A stretch of DNA of 35,440 bases from an uncultured Pseudomonadales bacterium (GTDB lineage Bacteria; Pseudomonadota; Gammaproteobacteria; Pseudomonadales; Pseudohongiellaceae), in assembly GCA_905478195.1 (NCBI GenBank), contig CAJQHM010000132.1, positions 1-35,440 on the forward strand, given 5' to 3'. Position numbers and translations under genes: made by a program. Below are positions 17,009 to 25,211 of this stretch, piece by piece. Numbering within the stretch: the first letter of the stretch is position 1; every line of letters begins with the position of its first letter. Below the pieces are notes generated by a model that did no database searches, was not told the origin of the DNA, and was given only the letters and a program-made list of their open reading frames with translations.

Positions 17009-17968
17009 TTACAAGTTTCGATAGTACTCACGAATAGGCTCGAATGGGCCCAGCTTATGCTGTTCGTGGGAAAAATTGTCAGCATAGGGTAGATAGGGGC
17101 TATCCACCGGCTTCCTTGTAAGGTCGGGATAATCAACTTCGAGATTCGCTCGAACCGGCCGCTCATGGGAATTCATGTAGGCCGCCACGTCATAGGCCTC
17201 ATCATCACTTAGATCAGGCTGACCAAGTGGCATTCGCGCCTTGATGAATCGGGCCGCAGTGAGCAGGCGCGTCATGCCCGCTCCGTTATTAAAACTATCT
17301 GGCCCCCATAGCGGCGGAAACAGATAGCCGTCTGCTAAATCCCCCGTCTGCTTCAAGCCTGCGCCATCTTCTCCGTGGCACACCTGGCACCTTTCCTGAA
17401 ATACTACTTCACCGGCCTCAAGACTCGCCGCTCGATTCGGCTCCTGAAATGCCGGCGGCTCATCGGGGGCTCGTTTGCTATCGCCCATCAATTGATATTG
17501 GCTCGCGAGCCCCTTGATATACATCTCCATGGAAATCATTTCGATACTATTACGATCCAGCTCCGTGCCATTCATGCTTCGCGTCATGCAACCGTTGATG
17601 CGGTCACGCAGGTCTCCCTCTACGCCGTCTCTGCCGGAAAACCTGGGATACTTGGTGTCCGCGAGCAGTAGTGAGAGAGTGCCCGGTTCGGTGCCCGTGT
17701 CGAGGTGACAGGACGCGCAGTCGAGATTGCTGCCAGAGAAACGCTTAGCTGGATCTTCATGGCCAGGGCCCATCATGGCCGACGTTTCACGAATCAGACG
17801 CCTACCGAATTCGACACTGGGTTGGGCAAACACCTGCTCAGTAGAGACCTCGCCCGAATACATCGATAGCGCTAACACAATGACGGCTATGCCAAGCACC
17901 GCGCTGCTCGCCATCGCCGCGACCAGACTGAAGCCTTGCTGTTTCGATTCGACGCTGAGTTGAATCAT
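17009..17968 (-). CDS. Membrane-anchored TsdA-like dihaem cytochrome c (candidate thiosulfate dehydrogenase)
   Basis: TsdA-type enzymes couple two thiosulfates into tetrathionate, and some run the reverse reaction. Two haem c sites are present: C84-C87-H88 (CASCHLDTG) and C194-C197-H198 (CQVCHGEDG). Between them, INGCMTRSMNG places Cys127 about 40 residues after the first haem site, where TsdA has its unusual haem-1 Cys ligand. The KARMPLGQPDLS loop offers the haem-2 Met. Instead of a cleaved signal, residues 12-37 form an uncleaved-looking helix (GFSLVAAMASSAVLGIAVIVLALSM), so it is probably anchored facing the periplasm. Its ATG overlaps the TGA of the preceding small gene (ATGA), and both follow the fused cbb3 oxidase. 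Thiosulfate specificity is inferred. Confidence 0.8.
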   Translation of the reverse strand: MIQLSVESKQQGFSLVAAMASSAVLGIAVIVLALSMYSGEVSTEQVFAQPSVEFGRRLIRETSAMMGPGHEDPAKRFSGSNLDCASCHLDTGTEPGTLSLLLADTKYPRFSGRDGVEGDLRDRINGCMTRSMNGTELDRNSIEMISMEMYIKGLASQYQLMGDSKRAPDEPPAFQEPNRAASLEAGEVVFQERCQVCHGEDGAGLKQTGDLADGYLFPPLWGPDSFNNGAGMTRLLTAARFIKARMPLGQPDLSDDEAYDVAAYMNSHERPVRANLEVDYPDLTRKPVDSPYLPYADNFSHEQHKLGPFEPIREYYRNL

Positions 17969-18213
17969 TTGGTTTCACCACTGCTATTATTCACTTGAAG
18001 TCCTAATTGGTCTTGATCGTCATTTAACTCATGCCGATCTTCGCTGGCAGACTTCGCGCCTGCCCCCGTCTGCATATCATACATCGACAATTGCCGAAGG
18101 AAAGCAAATTTAGGCTGTTCAACACGTTCGCGCAGCCCCGGCTTGAGCAGATACTGCAACGTAAACCAGCCTGCCATCAATAAGGATGAGAATACGATCA
18201 AGTTACTAATCAT
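17965..18213 (-). CDS. Small single-span membrane protein of the oxidase operon
   Basis: An 82-residue protein with one N-terminal transmembrane helix (MISNLIVFSSLLMAGWFTLQYLL) and a polar C-terminal tail rich in Asp, Glu, Asn and Gln. No family is recognised. Its ATG (18213) lies inside the last codons of the oxidase gene, an eight-base overlap ending in TAG, and its TGA overlaps the ATG of the TsdA-like gene. Coupling on both sides says it works with these two proteins. By position and topology it could be a CcoQ-like accessory or anchor subunit, but there is no sequence match to CcoQ that I can see. A longer in-frame reading up to 18246 is unlikely. Confidence 0.7.
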   Translation of the reverse strand: MISNLIVFSSLLMAGWFTLQYLLKPGLRERVEQPKFAFLRQLSMYDMQTGAGAKSASEDRHELNDDQDQLGLQVNNSSGETK

Positions 18214-20893
18214 CGCCGATTTGCTCCCGATAAAGTGACCGCACATAGTGCACCGCCGCGGTCATTTCCTGAGCGTTCAGCCGATCTCCCCAGGGAGCCA
18301 TAGACGTTCCGGCGACACCCTCACGCAGCGCGCGCAGTGCCGCCGCCTCACTTAGTCTTTCTCTAGTAAAATCCGTAGGCATAATAGGGATAGGCAGGTT
18401 CTGTGCAGCAAATCCATTTCCACCGCCATCATCCCCATGACATTCCGCACAGTTAGTCTCGTAGACACTCTGCCCGGCAGCCAATAGAGTACTAGTAGTG
18501 CTGGCAGCATCTACCAGGCTGAAACTGTCTACCACATCCGCCAGTGCCGCCAGCTCTTCCAATGGAAGGTCTCGCCAGGCCGGCATAGAGGCGCCATGTA
18601 TCCCATTCCAAAGAATTTCTGCAAGCAGATCACGGCGATAGCGGTGTTCTGTAAAAGCGACAGGCGGCGGACTCAACAAGCTGGAAGCTGGCCCATCGCC
18701 CTCTCCGCTGTCACCATGACAGCCACTGCAGTTGTCGCGAAAAAGCTGCATGCCCAAGCCACTATTGTCAGAGCCCTGTAGCTCCCCAGAGGGAAGTGCT
18801 GGAGCCAAACCCAGCGGCCGGGTTCGCCCGGGATGGGCATTCAAGACCTCGGCCGTCAACGACATAAGCGCACGCTCATCATCGGTGAGAGCTCTCGCTC
18901 TCTCATCGCCCTCCGGCCATGCCAATTCACGTTCTCTGCCCAGGCTCTCTATATAGGCTAGAAGATCCAAGGCTTCGCGGCCAGGCCTGTCGGCGGAGCC
19001 TTCGAACAGTTCCGGGTAGCCTGGCATGACAGACAGAGGCACAACTGTTCTAGGTGCATACAGGTGGGCGAGATGCCACTGATCGGTTCTGGTCCCGGAC
19101 GCTCTCGCCAAATCCGGGCCGATGCGGCGCGTGCCCAGCATATGTGGCGTATCCTGCCTTCCCTCCCAGGCCAGGCTCGGCGCACCGAAGCGTCGCATAT
19201 CAGATTCGGTGTAGCGAACCTGCTGGGTATGACAGTAGGCACAACCCTCGCGTGCGTAGATTACCCTGCCGCGCTCCTGCGCCGGCGATAGGGCAAGCGA
19301 AGCGGTTGGAGCGAGTAATGCCGTCTCATCCTGCAGCGATTGAAGGGGAATGACGCCAAGTATAGAAACCGAAAGCACGAAGAATCCGATGCCACACACA
19401 AATGCTGCAACGTATGACATCCGCAGCGCCGGCGAAAGACCGATTGAGCCTATGGCACCCTTCGCTGTCGTATCCGATTGATTCTGTTCATTGCCACTCG
19501 TGCTGACTGCTTGATCCGTTGCAGATGCTGTTCGGCTGCTCAACAAGCCATAGAACAACAGACCAAAACCGAGCGTAACCGGTATTGCCGAGAGACTGCG
19601 AACTGCCCAGTAAGGTGCCGATGCCCGCACCGAGTCGATCCACGGCGCGGCATCCTGCCACAATGCTCCCTGAACAAAACCCGCCAGGGTAAGATCCAGC
19701 ACCATTAGCCAGATACCAAACACCAATAGGTAATAGGACCAATCGAGAATCTTTGCATCGAGACTAAAACCGGGAAGTCGCTGCCAGGCATGGATGATTC
19801 CTGCGATACCCGCGAAGGTAGCGAAGCCCAACATGGCAAGATGGGAATGACCAATGATGAAATCGGTAAAATGCACCAAGCTGCTAAATGACATATCCGC
19901 CTGCATCGAACCCTGCAGGCTAACAACGAGATAGAACACAACACCCATGGACGCGAAACGCAGCGCGATATTCTTCGGAATGAGACCGAAGCCTCGCTGC
20001 GAGAGCAAGAGATTAGACACAACGATGATGACAACCAGCCCTAACAGAAACGAGGCAACTATGGCGGTGAGCTGAGCAGCCATCGGTATAGCAGAGTAGA
20101 TGTAGTGGTGAATGCCGTTCAGCGGGTAGAGAAAGAACAGGCCCCAGAAGCCAAGCATGGACAGAAAATGGCTATAGATTGGCTTGCCGGTACTGGCAGG
20201 CACCACATAGTAAAGGATAGCCAGCGCCATGGGTGTCACGAACAGGCCCACAGCATCGTGGATCCACAAACCGCTGAAGGCAGCTCCTGCCGCTCCCGGC
20301 ACTAATTCCGGCACGATATTACCCATGGGAAACGATAACAGGGTAAAAACCAGCCCGCCGATGATGTACCAGCTGGACACATAGAGGTTCTCGAAGCCTT
20401 GCTTGAAGAACCCGGGTAAGAACTGCACCGCGGCCAGAATGAAGCCGGCGACGATGACGACATCAACGGGTAGAGGGAATTCGGCCCATTCCAGCGGCTG
20501 GCTGAAACCACTGAGCACCAGAATCCAGCCCGGAATCATTACGGCAAAATTCCAGATCGCAAACAGGCACAGCCCCAGAGTACGGCTGGTGACAGGCCTG
20601 CCACTGAGCACAGGCACCGCATGGTACATGAACGCCAGGAATGCATTGCCTAGCCAGCCCAGCATAATCCCTTGGGTGTGGGCATAGCGCATCCGACCCC
20701 ATGAGGGGAAGGCCCCCAGAGATTCTGGAAATACAAATTGCAGTGAAACCAGAATGCCGAAGCATACGGCGATCAGAAGCGTCGCGAAAGCGGCCAGAGA
20801 ATGGGCTCTAACCAGCAGGCTCTCTACTTGAGGGTTAAACTCGGCGTGGGACTCCACAGAGGATTGCTTCGTATGACTATCAGTTGAATGCAT
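18206..20893 (-). CDS. Fused cbb3-type oxidase: CcoN + CcoO-like + two cytochrome c domains
   Basis: One ~895-residue polypeptide. Numbering from an upstream in-frame TTG (20947), residues ~45-475 are a CcoN-type haem-copper subunit with about 12 helices: H90 (low-spin haem), H230 and H280/H281 (CuB), Y274, and H367/H369 (haems). Y274 lies 44 residues after H230, the same spacing as the cross-linked His-Tyr pair of cbb3 oxidases. A helix at ~508-534 leads into a CcoO-like domain (C569-C572-H573, then RRIGPDLARASGTRTDQWH and VMPGYP). Two more cytochrome c domains follow, at C740-C743-H744 and C833-C836-H837, with candidate ligands M788 and M883, replacing the dihaem CcoP. ATG 20893 is preferred to the TTG; neither has a strong ribosome site. 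It reduces oxygen to water and conserves energy. Confidence 0.93.
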   Translation of the reverse strand: MHSTDSHTKQSSVESHAEFNPQVESLLVRAHSLAAFATLLIAVCFGILVSLQFVFPESLGAFPSWGRMRYAHTQGIMLGWLGNAFLAFMYHAVPVLSGRPVTSRTLGLCLFAIWNFAVMIPGWILVLSGFSQPLEWAEFPLPVDVVIVAGFILAAVQFLPGFFKQGFENLYVSSWYIIGGLVFTLLSFPMGNIVPELVPGAAGAAFSGLWIHDAVGLFVTPMALAILYYVVPASTGKPIYSHFLSMLGFWGLFFLYPLNGIHHYIYSAIPMAAQLTAIVASFLLGLVVIIVVSNLLLSQRGFGLIPKNIALRFASMGVVFYLVVSLQGSMQADMSFSSLVHFTDFIIGHSHLAMLGFATFAGIAGIIHAWQRLPGFSLDAKILDWSYYLLVFGIWLMVLDLTLAGFVQGALWQDAAPWIDSVRASAPYWAVRSLSAIPVTLGFGLLFYGLLSSRTASATDQAVSTSGNEQNQSDTTAKGAIGSIGLSPALRMSYVAAFVCGIGFFVLSVSILGVIPLQSLQDETALLAPTASLALSPAQERGRVIYAREGCAYCHTQQVRYTESDMRRFGAPSLAWEGRQDTPHMLGTRRIGPDLARASGTRTDQWHLAHLYAPRTVVPLSVMPGYPELFEGSADRPGREALDLLAYIESLGRERELAWPEGDERARALTDDERALMSLTAEVLNAHPGRTRPLGLAPALPSGELQGSDNSGLGMQLFRDNCSGCHGDSGEGDGPASSLLSPPPVAFTEHRYRRDLLAEILWNGIHGASMPAWRDLPLEELAALADVVDSFSLVDAASTTSTLLAAGQSVYETNCAECHGDDGGGNGFAAQNLPIPIMPTDFTRERLSEAAALRALREGVAGTSMAPWGDRLNAQEMTAAVHYVRSLYREQIGDD

Positions 20894-21454
20894 GTATGCG
20901 TCTTGTCGTTTGAACCGGAACAAAGCCTTTTGGGCGCTTCGAGCCAACTACGGTGGTATTTTTAGTAATCATAGACCACTGAAATTACGACTCCCGGCCT
21001 TTATCTATTTGCTTTGAGATCGGCCTTGGCCAGACCTTCTCACTGCTGCTCTCCTGCCAATGCAAGTCTACTTCTATCTAGAGGGGAGAGCAAAATACTA
21101 AATCTTGCACGAATTGCTAAGCAATAGCCCCAGGATCCCATGCTATGTGGAGCAATGCTGATCAAGATCAGTAGAATCCGGGTGTGTTCTCACCCCAATG
21201 CCGTAAAATGGCGCTCAATCAGAGCATCCGCGCGTCACACAGTGTTACACATTATTGCAGCGCTGTTGTAGTGTTAGCGTTTTACCCTGTAGAGTAACCG
21301 AGTAAACTAACAGGCTTGGATGTGTGGGAGTATAAATCTGTAAAATGTCTACGGGGATAGCAGCTCTATCCGCTAGAGAACGAATTGAATTGGTACAAAT
21401 TAGCATAGAACGTAACCTTAGAACTTAACCAAAATAAGAGAGTTGGAGGAAGTA
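20894..21454. other. Divergent regulatory region of the oxidase operon
   Basis: About 560 bases separate the fused oxidase (minus) from the exported protein at 21455 (plus). An FNR/ANR-like palindrome sits almost midway (21158-21171). No ORF here is convincing. The region is long enough for a 5'-UTR or small RNA, but I see nothing specific. Confidence 0.5.
21158..21171. promoter_or_regulatory. FNR/ANR-like binding site
   Basis: CTGATCAAGATCAG is a perfect inverted repeat (arms CTGATC and GATCAG around AA). It matches the FNR/ANR consensus TTGAT-N4-ATCAA in the TGAT-N4-ATCA core, with the outermost base changed on each side. FNR/ANR proteins commonly control cbb3 oxidases. It lies 265 bases from the oxidase ATG and 284 bases from the ATG at 21455, so it could serve either or both. 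Confidence 0.55.
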
Positions 21455-22045
21455 ATGTCGAAACTAACTATTACACTGGGTCTACTAACAGCCGGACTAT
21501 TGGCATCCAGTCAGGTCGCAGCACAATCTGATGCGGCAACTATCGCAAAAGCCGTATCCCCACTGCCACAGGATCTACGCGCCGATGCAACCGTGTATAC
21601 CTATGATGACAATGGCAATCGGGTAACTCTCAAGGTTGGCTCAAACCACGTTGAGTGCCAACCAACAGACGAGGAAGGCTTCACTCGCTGTGCCCCTGTT
21701 TCACAACGCGCGCGTCGCGACCTGCAAGCGAAATTGTCAGCCCAGGGTCTTGAAGGCGATGAATTAGAGATGGCCATGCAGAAGGCCGAAGACGAGGGTA
21801 CTATTCCTGCGCGCAAATTCGGCATGCTGAGCTATCGCCGATTTGATACACCAGATCGTATTCAGTACCTGATGGTCGTGTCCCTGCCAAACGCATCTGC
21901 CGAAGAACTCGGCATGCCAGTCGGTCCACAGCGCGACAACTCGCTCGCCGGCATGGGTACTCCATGGATGATGCGCCCAGGCACTTCCGGTGCTCACCTG
22001 ATGATTCCAATTAACGGTACCGAGTATTCCAATTCACCGCACTAG
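21455..22045 (+). CDS. Exported protein of unknown function
   Basis: A 196-residue periplasmic protein with a Sec signal (KLTITLGLLTAGLLASSQVAAQ, cleaved before SDAA). The mature part begins ATIAKAVSPLPQDLRADATVYTYDDNG and is mainly polar, with two cysteines about 12 residues apart (VECQP and TRCAP) that could form a disulfide. A coiled or helical stretch follows (RARRDLQAKLSAQGLEGDELEMAMQKAEDEG), then SYRRFDTPDRIQYLMVVSLP. I recognise no family. ATG 21455 has a near-perfect GGAGGA site; an upstream TTG at 21443 lies within that site and is rejected. It is followed by a strong terminator and is probably monocistronic. The strong site suggests good expression. Confidence 0.75.
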   Translation: MSKLTITLGLLTAGLLASSQVAAQSDAATIAKAVSPLPQDLRADATVYTYDDNGNRVTLKVGSNHVECQPTDEEGFTRCAPVSQRARRDLQAKLSAQGLEGDELEMAMQKAEDEGTIPARKFGMLSYRRFDTPDRIQYLMVVSLPNASAEELGMPVGPQRDNSLAGMGTPWMMRPGTSGAHLMIPINGTEYSNSPH

Positions 22046-22093
22046 GTGACCCTTGGAATGCCTTGAGACATTCAAGGTAAAGATTAGCGAAGA

Positions 22094-22119
22094 GCCCACC
22101 TCCCGGTGGGCTTTTTTTT
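22094..22119 (+). terminator. Intrinsic terminator
   Basis: Stem GCCCACC (22094-22100) and GGTGGGC (22105-22111) with a TCCC loop, followed by eight T residues. It ends the gene at 21455. Confidence 0.92.
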
Positions 22120-22247
22120 GCACGACGGTCTGCAAGGAGCTATGCGGCCTTTTCCTGTTAACTTCGTAAAGTGGTGCTTTTTGCAAGCAATGTGTGTGAT
22201 TTGACACTGTGCTAATATTCATACCACATCTACGGCCATGCAAAGCA

Positions 22248-23246
22248 ATGACACAGACTACACTGATCCTCGATGCGAATGACCCAGAAGCGCTGAAGAA
22301 GGCGCACGCACTGCTCAAGAGCGGGAACGTCGTAGCCTTTCCAACCGAGACAGTTTACGGCCTTGGAGCGAATGGTTTAGACCCAGCGGCTGTTGCCAAG
22401 ATATTCAAGGCTAAAGGCAGGCCGGGGGACAATCCGTTAATTCTGCATGTAAGTTCTATAGAGCACGCCATACCCCTATGGCAAACCACCGACGCGCATA
22501 TCGATCTTGCCATCTTGCTAGCTGAGCATTTCTGGCCAGGGCCACTAAGCCTTGTGCTTCCTGCAGCCCCCCATATACCAAAGGCAGTGATCGGAGGGCT
22601 AGACTCAGTCGCTGTGCGCGCGCCTGCAGGAACACTAGCGCAAAAGCTACTACAGATGTGTGACTTCCCCGTCGCCGCGCCTTCGGCAAATCTATCCGGC
22701 CGGCCCAGTCCCACTACTGCCGCCCATGTAGCGAAGACCCTGGAGGGTAAAATAGCGGCGATCCTCGATGGCGGCCCTACCAGTATAGGCATCGAATCTA
22801 CGGTGCTGGATCTAGGCAGCGAGGTGCCTCAAATTTTGCGACCCGGCGACATCAGTGCCGAAGCAATTCAAACGGTGATTGGCGAACTGGCGCCGGGTAA
22901 TGCGGGTGCAGATGCCCCCTCCCCCGGCTTGCGCCATCGACACTACCAGCCCAAGGATATGCAGCTTAGTCTAGTAGATGAAGCCGCAATAGCTGCAGCT
23001 TGGCAGCAAAATATAGCGATACTGTGTTTCGAGGAAACGGCGAACTACTTAACTGAAAATACGGGTGAGCGAGGGGCGCCTCTGCTGGTATTACCCAAGG
23101 AAGCCAGAGCCTATTCGGCGAGACTCTACGACGCCCTCTACGAGCTAGAGCAATCCGGGCCAGGTCAGTTGTTTGTTGAGGCTGTGCCGCAGACCTCTGA
23201 ATGGGTAGCGGTACAGGACCGGCTACTGCGAGCATCCGCATCCTGA
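22248..23246 (+). CDS. tsaC: L-threonylcarbamoyladenylate synthase, Sua5/YwlC type
   Basis: The enzyme makes threonylcarbamoyl-AMP from threonine, bicarbonate and ATP, the first step of the t6A37 modification of ANN-reading tRNAs. The N-terminal YrdC domain has VVAFPTETVYGLGANGLDP, IFKAKGRPGDNPLILHV, VAVRAPAG, FPVAAPSANLSGRPSPT and the SIGIESTVLDL and LRPGDIS motifs. A C-terminal Sua5 domain of about 110 residues follows SPGLRHRHYQPK. This two-domain form differs from the short E. coli TsaC. An upstream GTG (22209) is in frame, but ATG 22248 gives the expected N-terminus and 332 residues. No strong ribosome site is visible. Confidence 0.92.
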   Translation: MTQTTLILDANDPEALKKAHALLKSGNVVAFPTETVYGLGANGLDPAAVAKIFKAKGRPGDNPLILHVSSIEHAIPLWQTTDAHIDLAILLAEHFWPGPLSLVLPAAPHIPKAVIGGLDSVAVRAPAGTLAQKLLQMCDFPVAAPSANLSGRPSPTTAAHVAKTLEGKIAAILDGGPTSIGIESTVLDLGSEVPQILRPGDISAEAIQTVIGELAPGNAGADAPSPGLRHRHYQPKDMQLSLVDEAAIAAAWQQNIAILCFEETANYLTENTGERGAPLLVLPKEARAYSARLYDALYELEQSGPGQLFVEAVPQTSEWVAVQDRLLRASAS

Positions 23247-23386
23247 CTGACCGCTTCGTTCAATGTGGCGGGCAGTAGACGCCTGCACTAGCTTTTATAT
23301 CTATTCCCACTCCCCCCCGCCAAACACTGAGATAACACGGCAAGCTTGACCGTTCTTGGGCTCACTTTCGCCCTCGATTCAGTTCT

Positions 23387-23434
23387 CTATTTAAATTCCT
23401 ATTTGGACCCTTATTTAGACCCCTATTGAGCTCT
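23387..23434 (+). repeat. Four degenerate 12-base tandem repeats
   Basis: Successive 12-base units read CTATTTAAATTC, CTATTTGGACCC, TTATTTAGACCC and CTATTGAGCTCT. The shared core is YTATT at the start of every unit. They lie about 65 bases upstream of the pho box. They may be a decayed repeat or an array of regulator sites. Confidence 0.5.
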
Positions 23435-23498
23435 CTCTTTTCCCGTACTTGCGGCTTCCGCCCATCGAGGCTGTAACGGCGCTGCTGCAAATCTGTCA

Positions 23499-23532
23499 CT
23501 GTCATATAACTGTAATATTCGTGCAATATACT
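23499..23532 (+). promoter_or_regulatory. PhoB-dependent promoter: pho box and -10
   Basis: CTGTCAT (23499-23505), four bases ATAA, then CTGTAAT (23510-23516) match the pho box pattern of 7-base direct repeats with an 11-base period (consensus CTGTCAT). A weaker third unit, GTGCAAT, keeps the period at 23521. TATACT at 23527-23532 is exactly ten bases after the 18-base box, the spacing at which PhoB boxes stand in for a -35. The downstream gene is a phosphate-selective-type porin, which fits phosphate-starvation control. Confidence 0.8.
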
Positions 23533-23636
23533 GCGCCCGTTGACTAATTTTATCTAACTTTCTATCGGTGTTCAGTCTCAAGAGCCAACACTTTTGCTGA
23601 ATAAATCTAGAATCGCAAAGACCTGAAGAGAATCAC

Positions 23637-25061
23637 ATGAATATAAAGAAAGCACTCATCAGAACTAATCAGATAGCGCTACTAACCGCATCCCTTGGGG
23701 TAGCAGCCAGCAGCAATGCGGCAGATCAGGAGTTGCTGGACATACTCCTAAGCAACGGCGCCATAGATCAGAGTCAGTACGATGCCCTAATGCAGAGAGA
23801 GACTCTCAATAGCACTGATATCCTGCCTGATACCAGCACCGAAATTATATCCAGCCCCGCCGTTGCCACTGAGGTTAGCAGGCAGATTGAAGAGAAATTT
23901 CCGGTCAAGGCTAGCCGCGTAAGCAGTGGCTTTCGTTTTGAAACAAGCGATGAAAAATTCAGAACCGATTTGCAGTGGCGAGCCCAAACACGGTACACCA
24001 CTCCCTTCCGCTCAGACCCAAGAAAGCTATCCGCTTTCGGAAAAGACCAATCGAACTTCGAGGCACGCCGACTGCGCATGAAAATAGGCGGTCATGGCTT
24101 TCAACCTTGGCTGAGATACTATTTCGAAGTCGATCTGCAACCTTCACGAGACACAGACGACGGCGCGTCTAATGCAAGTGCCAGAGTGATCGATTGGCGT
24201 ATCGATGTCGCCAAATGGGACTGGGGCGGCATACGGCTTGGTCAGTGGAAGGTCGATATGAACCGCGAGCGCGTCGACTCTTCAGGACGCCAGCAGTTCG
24301 TCGAACGTTCAATCGCCAACCGTGTGTTCACTATCGACAGACAGGTCGGTATCCAGCTTAGAGGTCACCTGTTTCAGGACACACCAGCCGACATGCGCTA
24401 TTTTGCCGGCGTATTCAATGGCGAAGGCCGCGGCGTAAATAACACCGACGACAACATGATGTATATGGGTCGCCTGCAGTGGAACTTCCTGGGACGAGAC
24501 GTACCGTTTCGCCAGACCGACGTCGAATACACCGAACTCCCTATGGGTAGCCTGGCAATCGCCGGCGCCACTAACAAGGGTAGTTGTACTCGATGGTCAT
24601 CATCGGGCTGTGGCAATCTCGATGGCTTCGAGTCTGCCGCCAACGCAGCTCCAGATCAATACGACATAAATCAGGTAGTGCAGGAATTTGCCTTTAAGTA
24701 TCGGGGTTTTTCTGCTCAGCAGGAGCTACATAGAAAGCGCATTACCGACACTGTTAACAACACCAAGAGTGAGCTGACCGGCGGCTATGTTCAGGCGGGC
24801 TACTTCTTTCACAATATGTTCCCGGCTGTACCCGAGCCTCTGGAGCTGGCTATACGCTATGCCTTCGTTGACGAGCCTAACGCAAGCACTTTGCAATTCG
24901 AGAATGCGCGCGAAGAATTAACAGTAGGTGCCAATTGGTTCTTTAGTGGTCACAACAACAAGATTACGGTGGACTTCTCTCACCTAAAGCTTGACGACGC
25001 TCTTGTGAATATCGGCGAGTCTGAAAACCGTCTTCGCATGCAATGGGACGTGTCGTTCTAA
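23637..25061 (+). CDS. OprO/OprP-family phosphate-selective-type porin
   Basis: A 474-residue outer-membrane porin with a Sec signal (NIKKALIRTNQIALLTASLGVAASSNA, cleaved before ADQE). A short N-terminal segment, LLDILLSNGAIDQSQYDALMQRE, is typical of OprO/OprP proteins before the barrel. Barrel strands follow, including FRTDLQWRAQTRY, FEARRLRMKIGGHGF, YYFEVDLQPSRD and LRMQWDVSF at the C-terminus, with the terminal Phe needed for barrel assembly. Such trimers pass phosphate or polyphosphate. Induction on phosphate starvation is supported by the pho box upstream. The insert GSCTRWSSSGCGNLDG carries two cysteines and may form an external disulfide loop. The gene ends in a strong terminator. Confidence 0.9.
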   Translation: MNIKKALIRTNQIALLTASLGVAASSNAADQELLDILLSNGAIDQSQYDALMQRETLNSTDILPDTSTEIISSPAVATEVSRQIEEKFPVKASRVSSGFRFETSDEKFRTDLQWRAQTRYTTPFRSDPRKLSAFGKDQSNFEARRLRMKIGGHGFQPWLRYYFEVDLQPSRDTDDGASNASARVIDWRIDVAKWDWGGIRLGQWKVDMNRERVDSSGRQQFVERSIANRVFTIDRQVGIQLRGHLFQDTPADMRYFAGVFNGEGRGVNNTDDNMMYMGRLQWNFLGRDVPFRQTDVEYTELPMGSLAIAGATNKGSCTRWSSSGCGNLDGFESAANAAPDQYDINQVVQEFAFKYRGFSAQQELHRKRITDTVNNTKSELTGGYVQAGYFFHNMFPAVPEPLELAIRYAFVDEPNASTLQFENAREELTVGANWFFSGHNNKITVDFSHLKLDDALVNIGESENRLRMQWDVSF

Positions 25062-25085
25062 CCTCCTCGTAAGTTGAAGAGAACC

Positions 25086-25121
25086 AAAAAACCCCGCACT
25101 CAAACAAGCGCGGGGTTTTTT
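25086..25121. terminator. Bidirectional intrinsic terminator
   Basis: AAAAACCCCGC (25087-25097) pairs with GCGGGGTTTTT (25110-25120). The A-tract and T-tract make it usable by both the porin (plus) and the CDF transporter (minus), which converge here. Confidence 0.9.
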
Positions 25122-25211
25122 ATAGGCGAAAATGAAGACCCCTTCCAGCTGAGACTCAAAGAAGCCTATTGAAGCACGTTCTGGGTCTACCGTATCGAGA
25201 ACTGCGCATTA

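Larger units (their letters stand above)
23247..23636. other. Upstream region of the porin gene
   Basis: This 390-base region contains four degenerate 12-base tandem units (23387-23434) and a pho box with a matching -10 (23499-23532), both listed separately. No coding sequence is supported. Confidence 0.6.
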
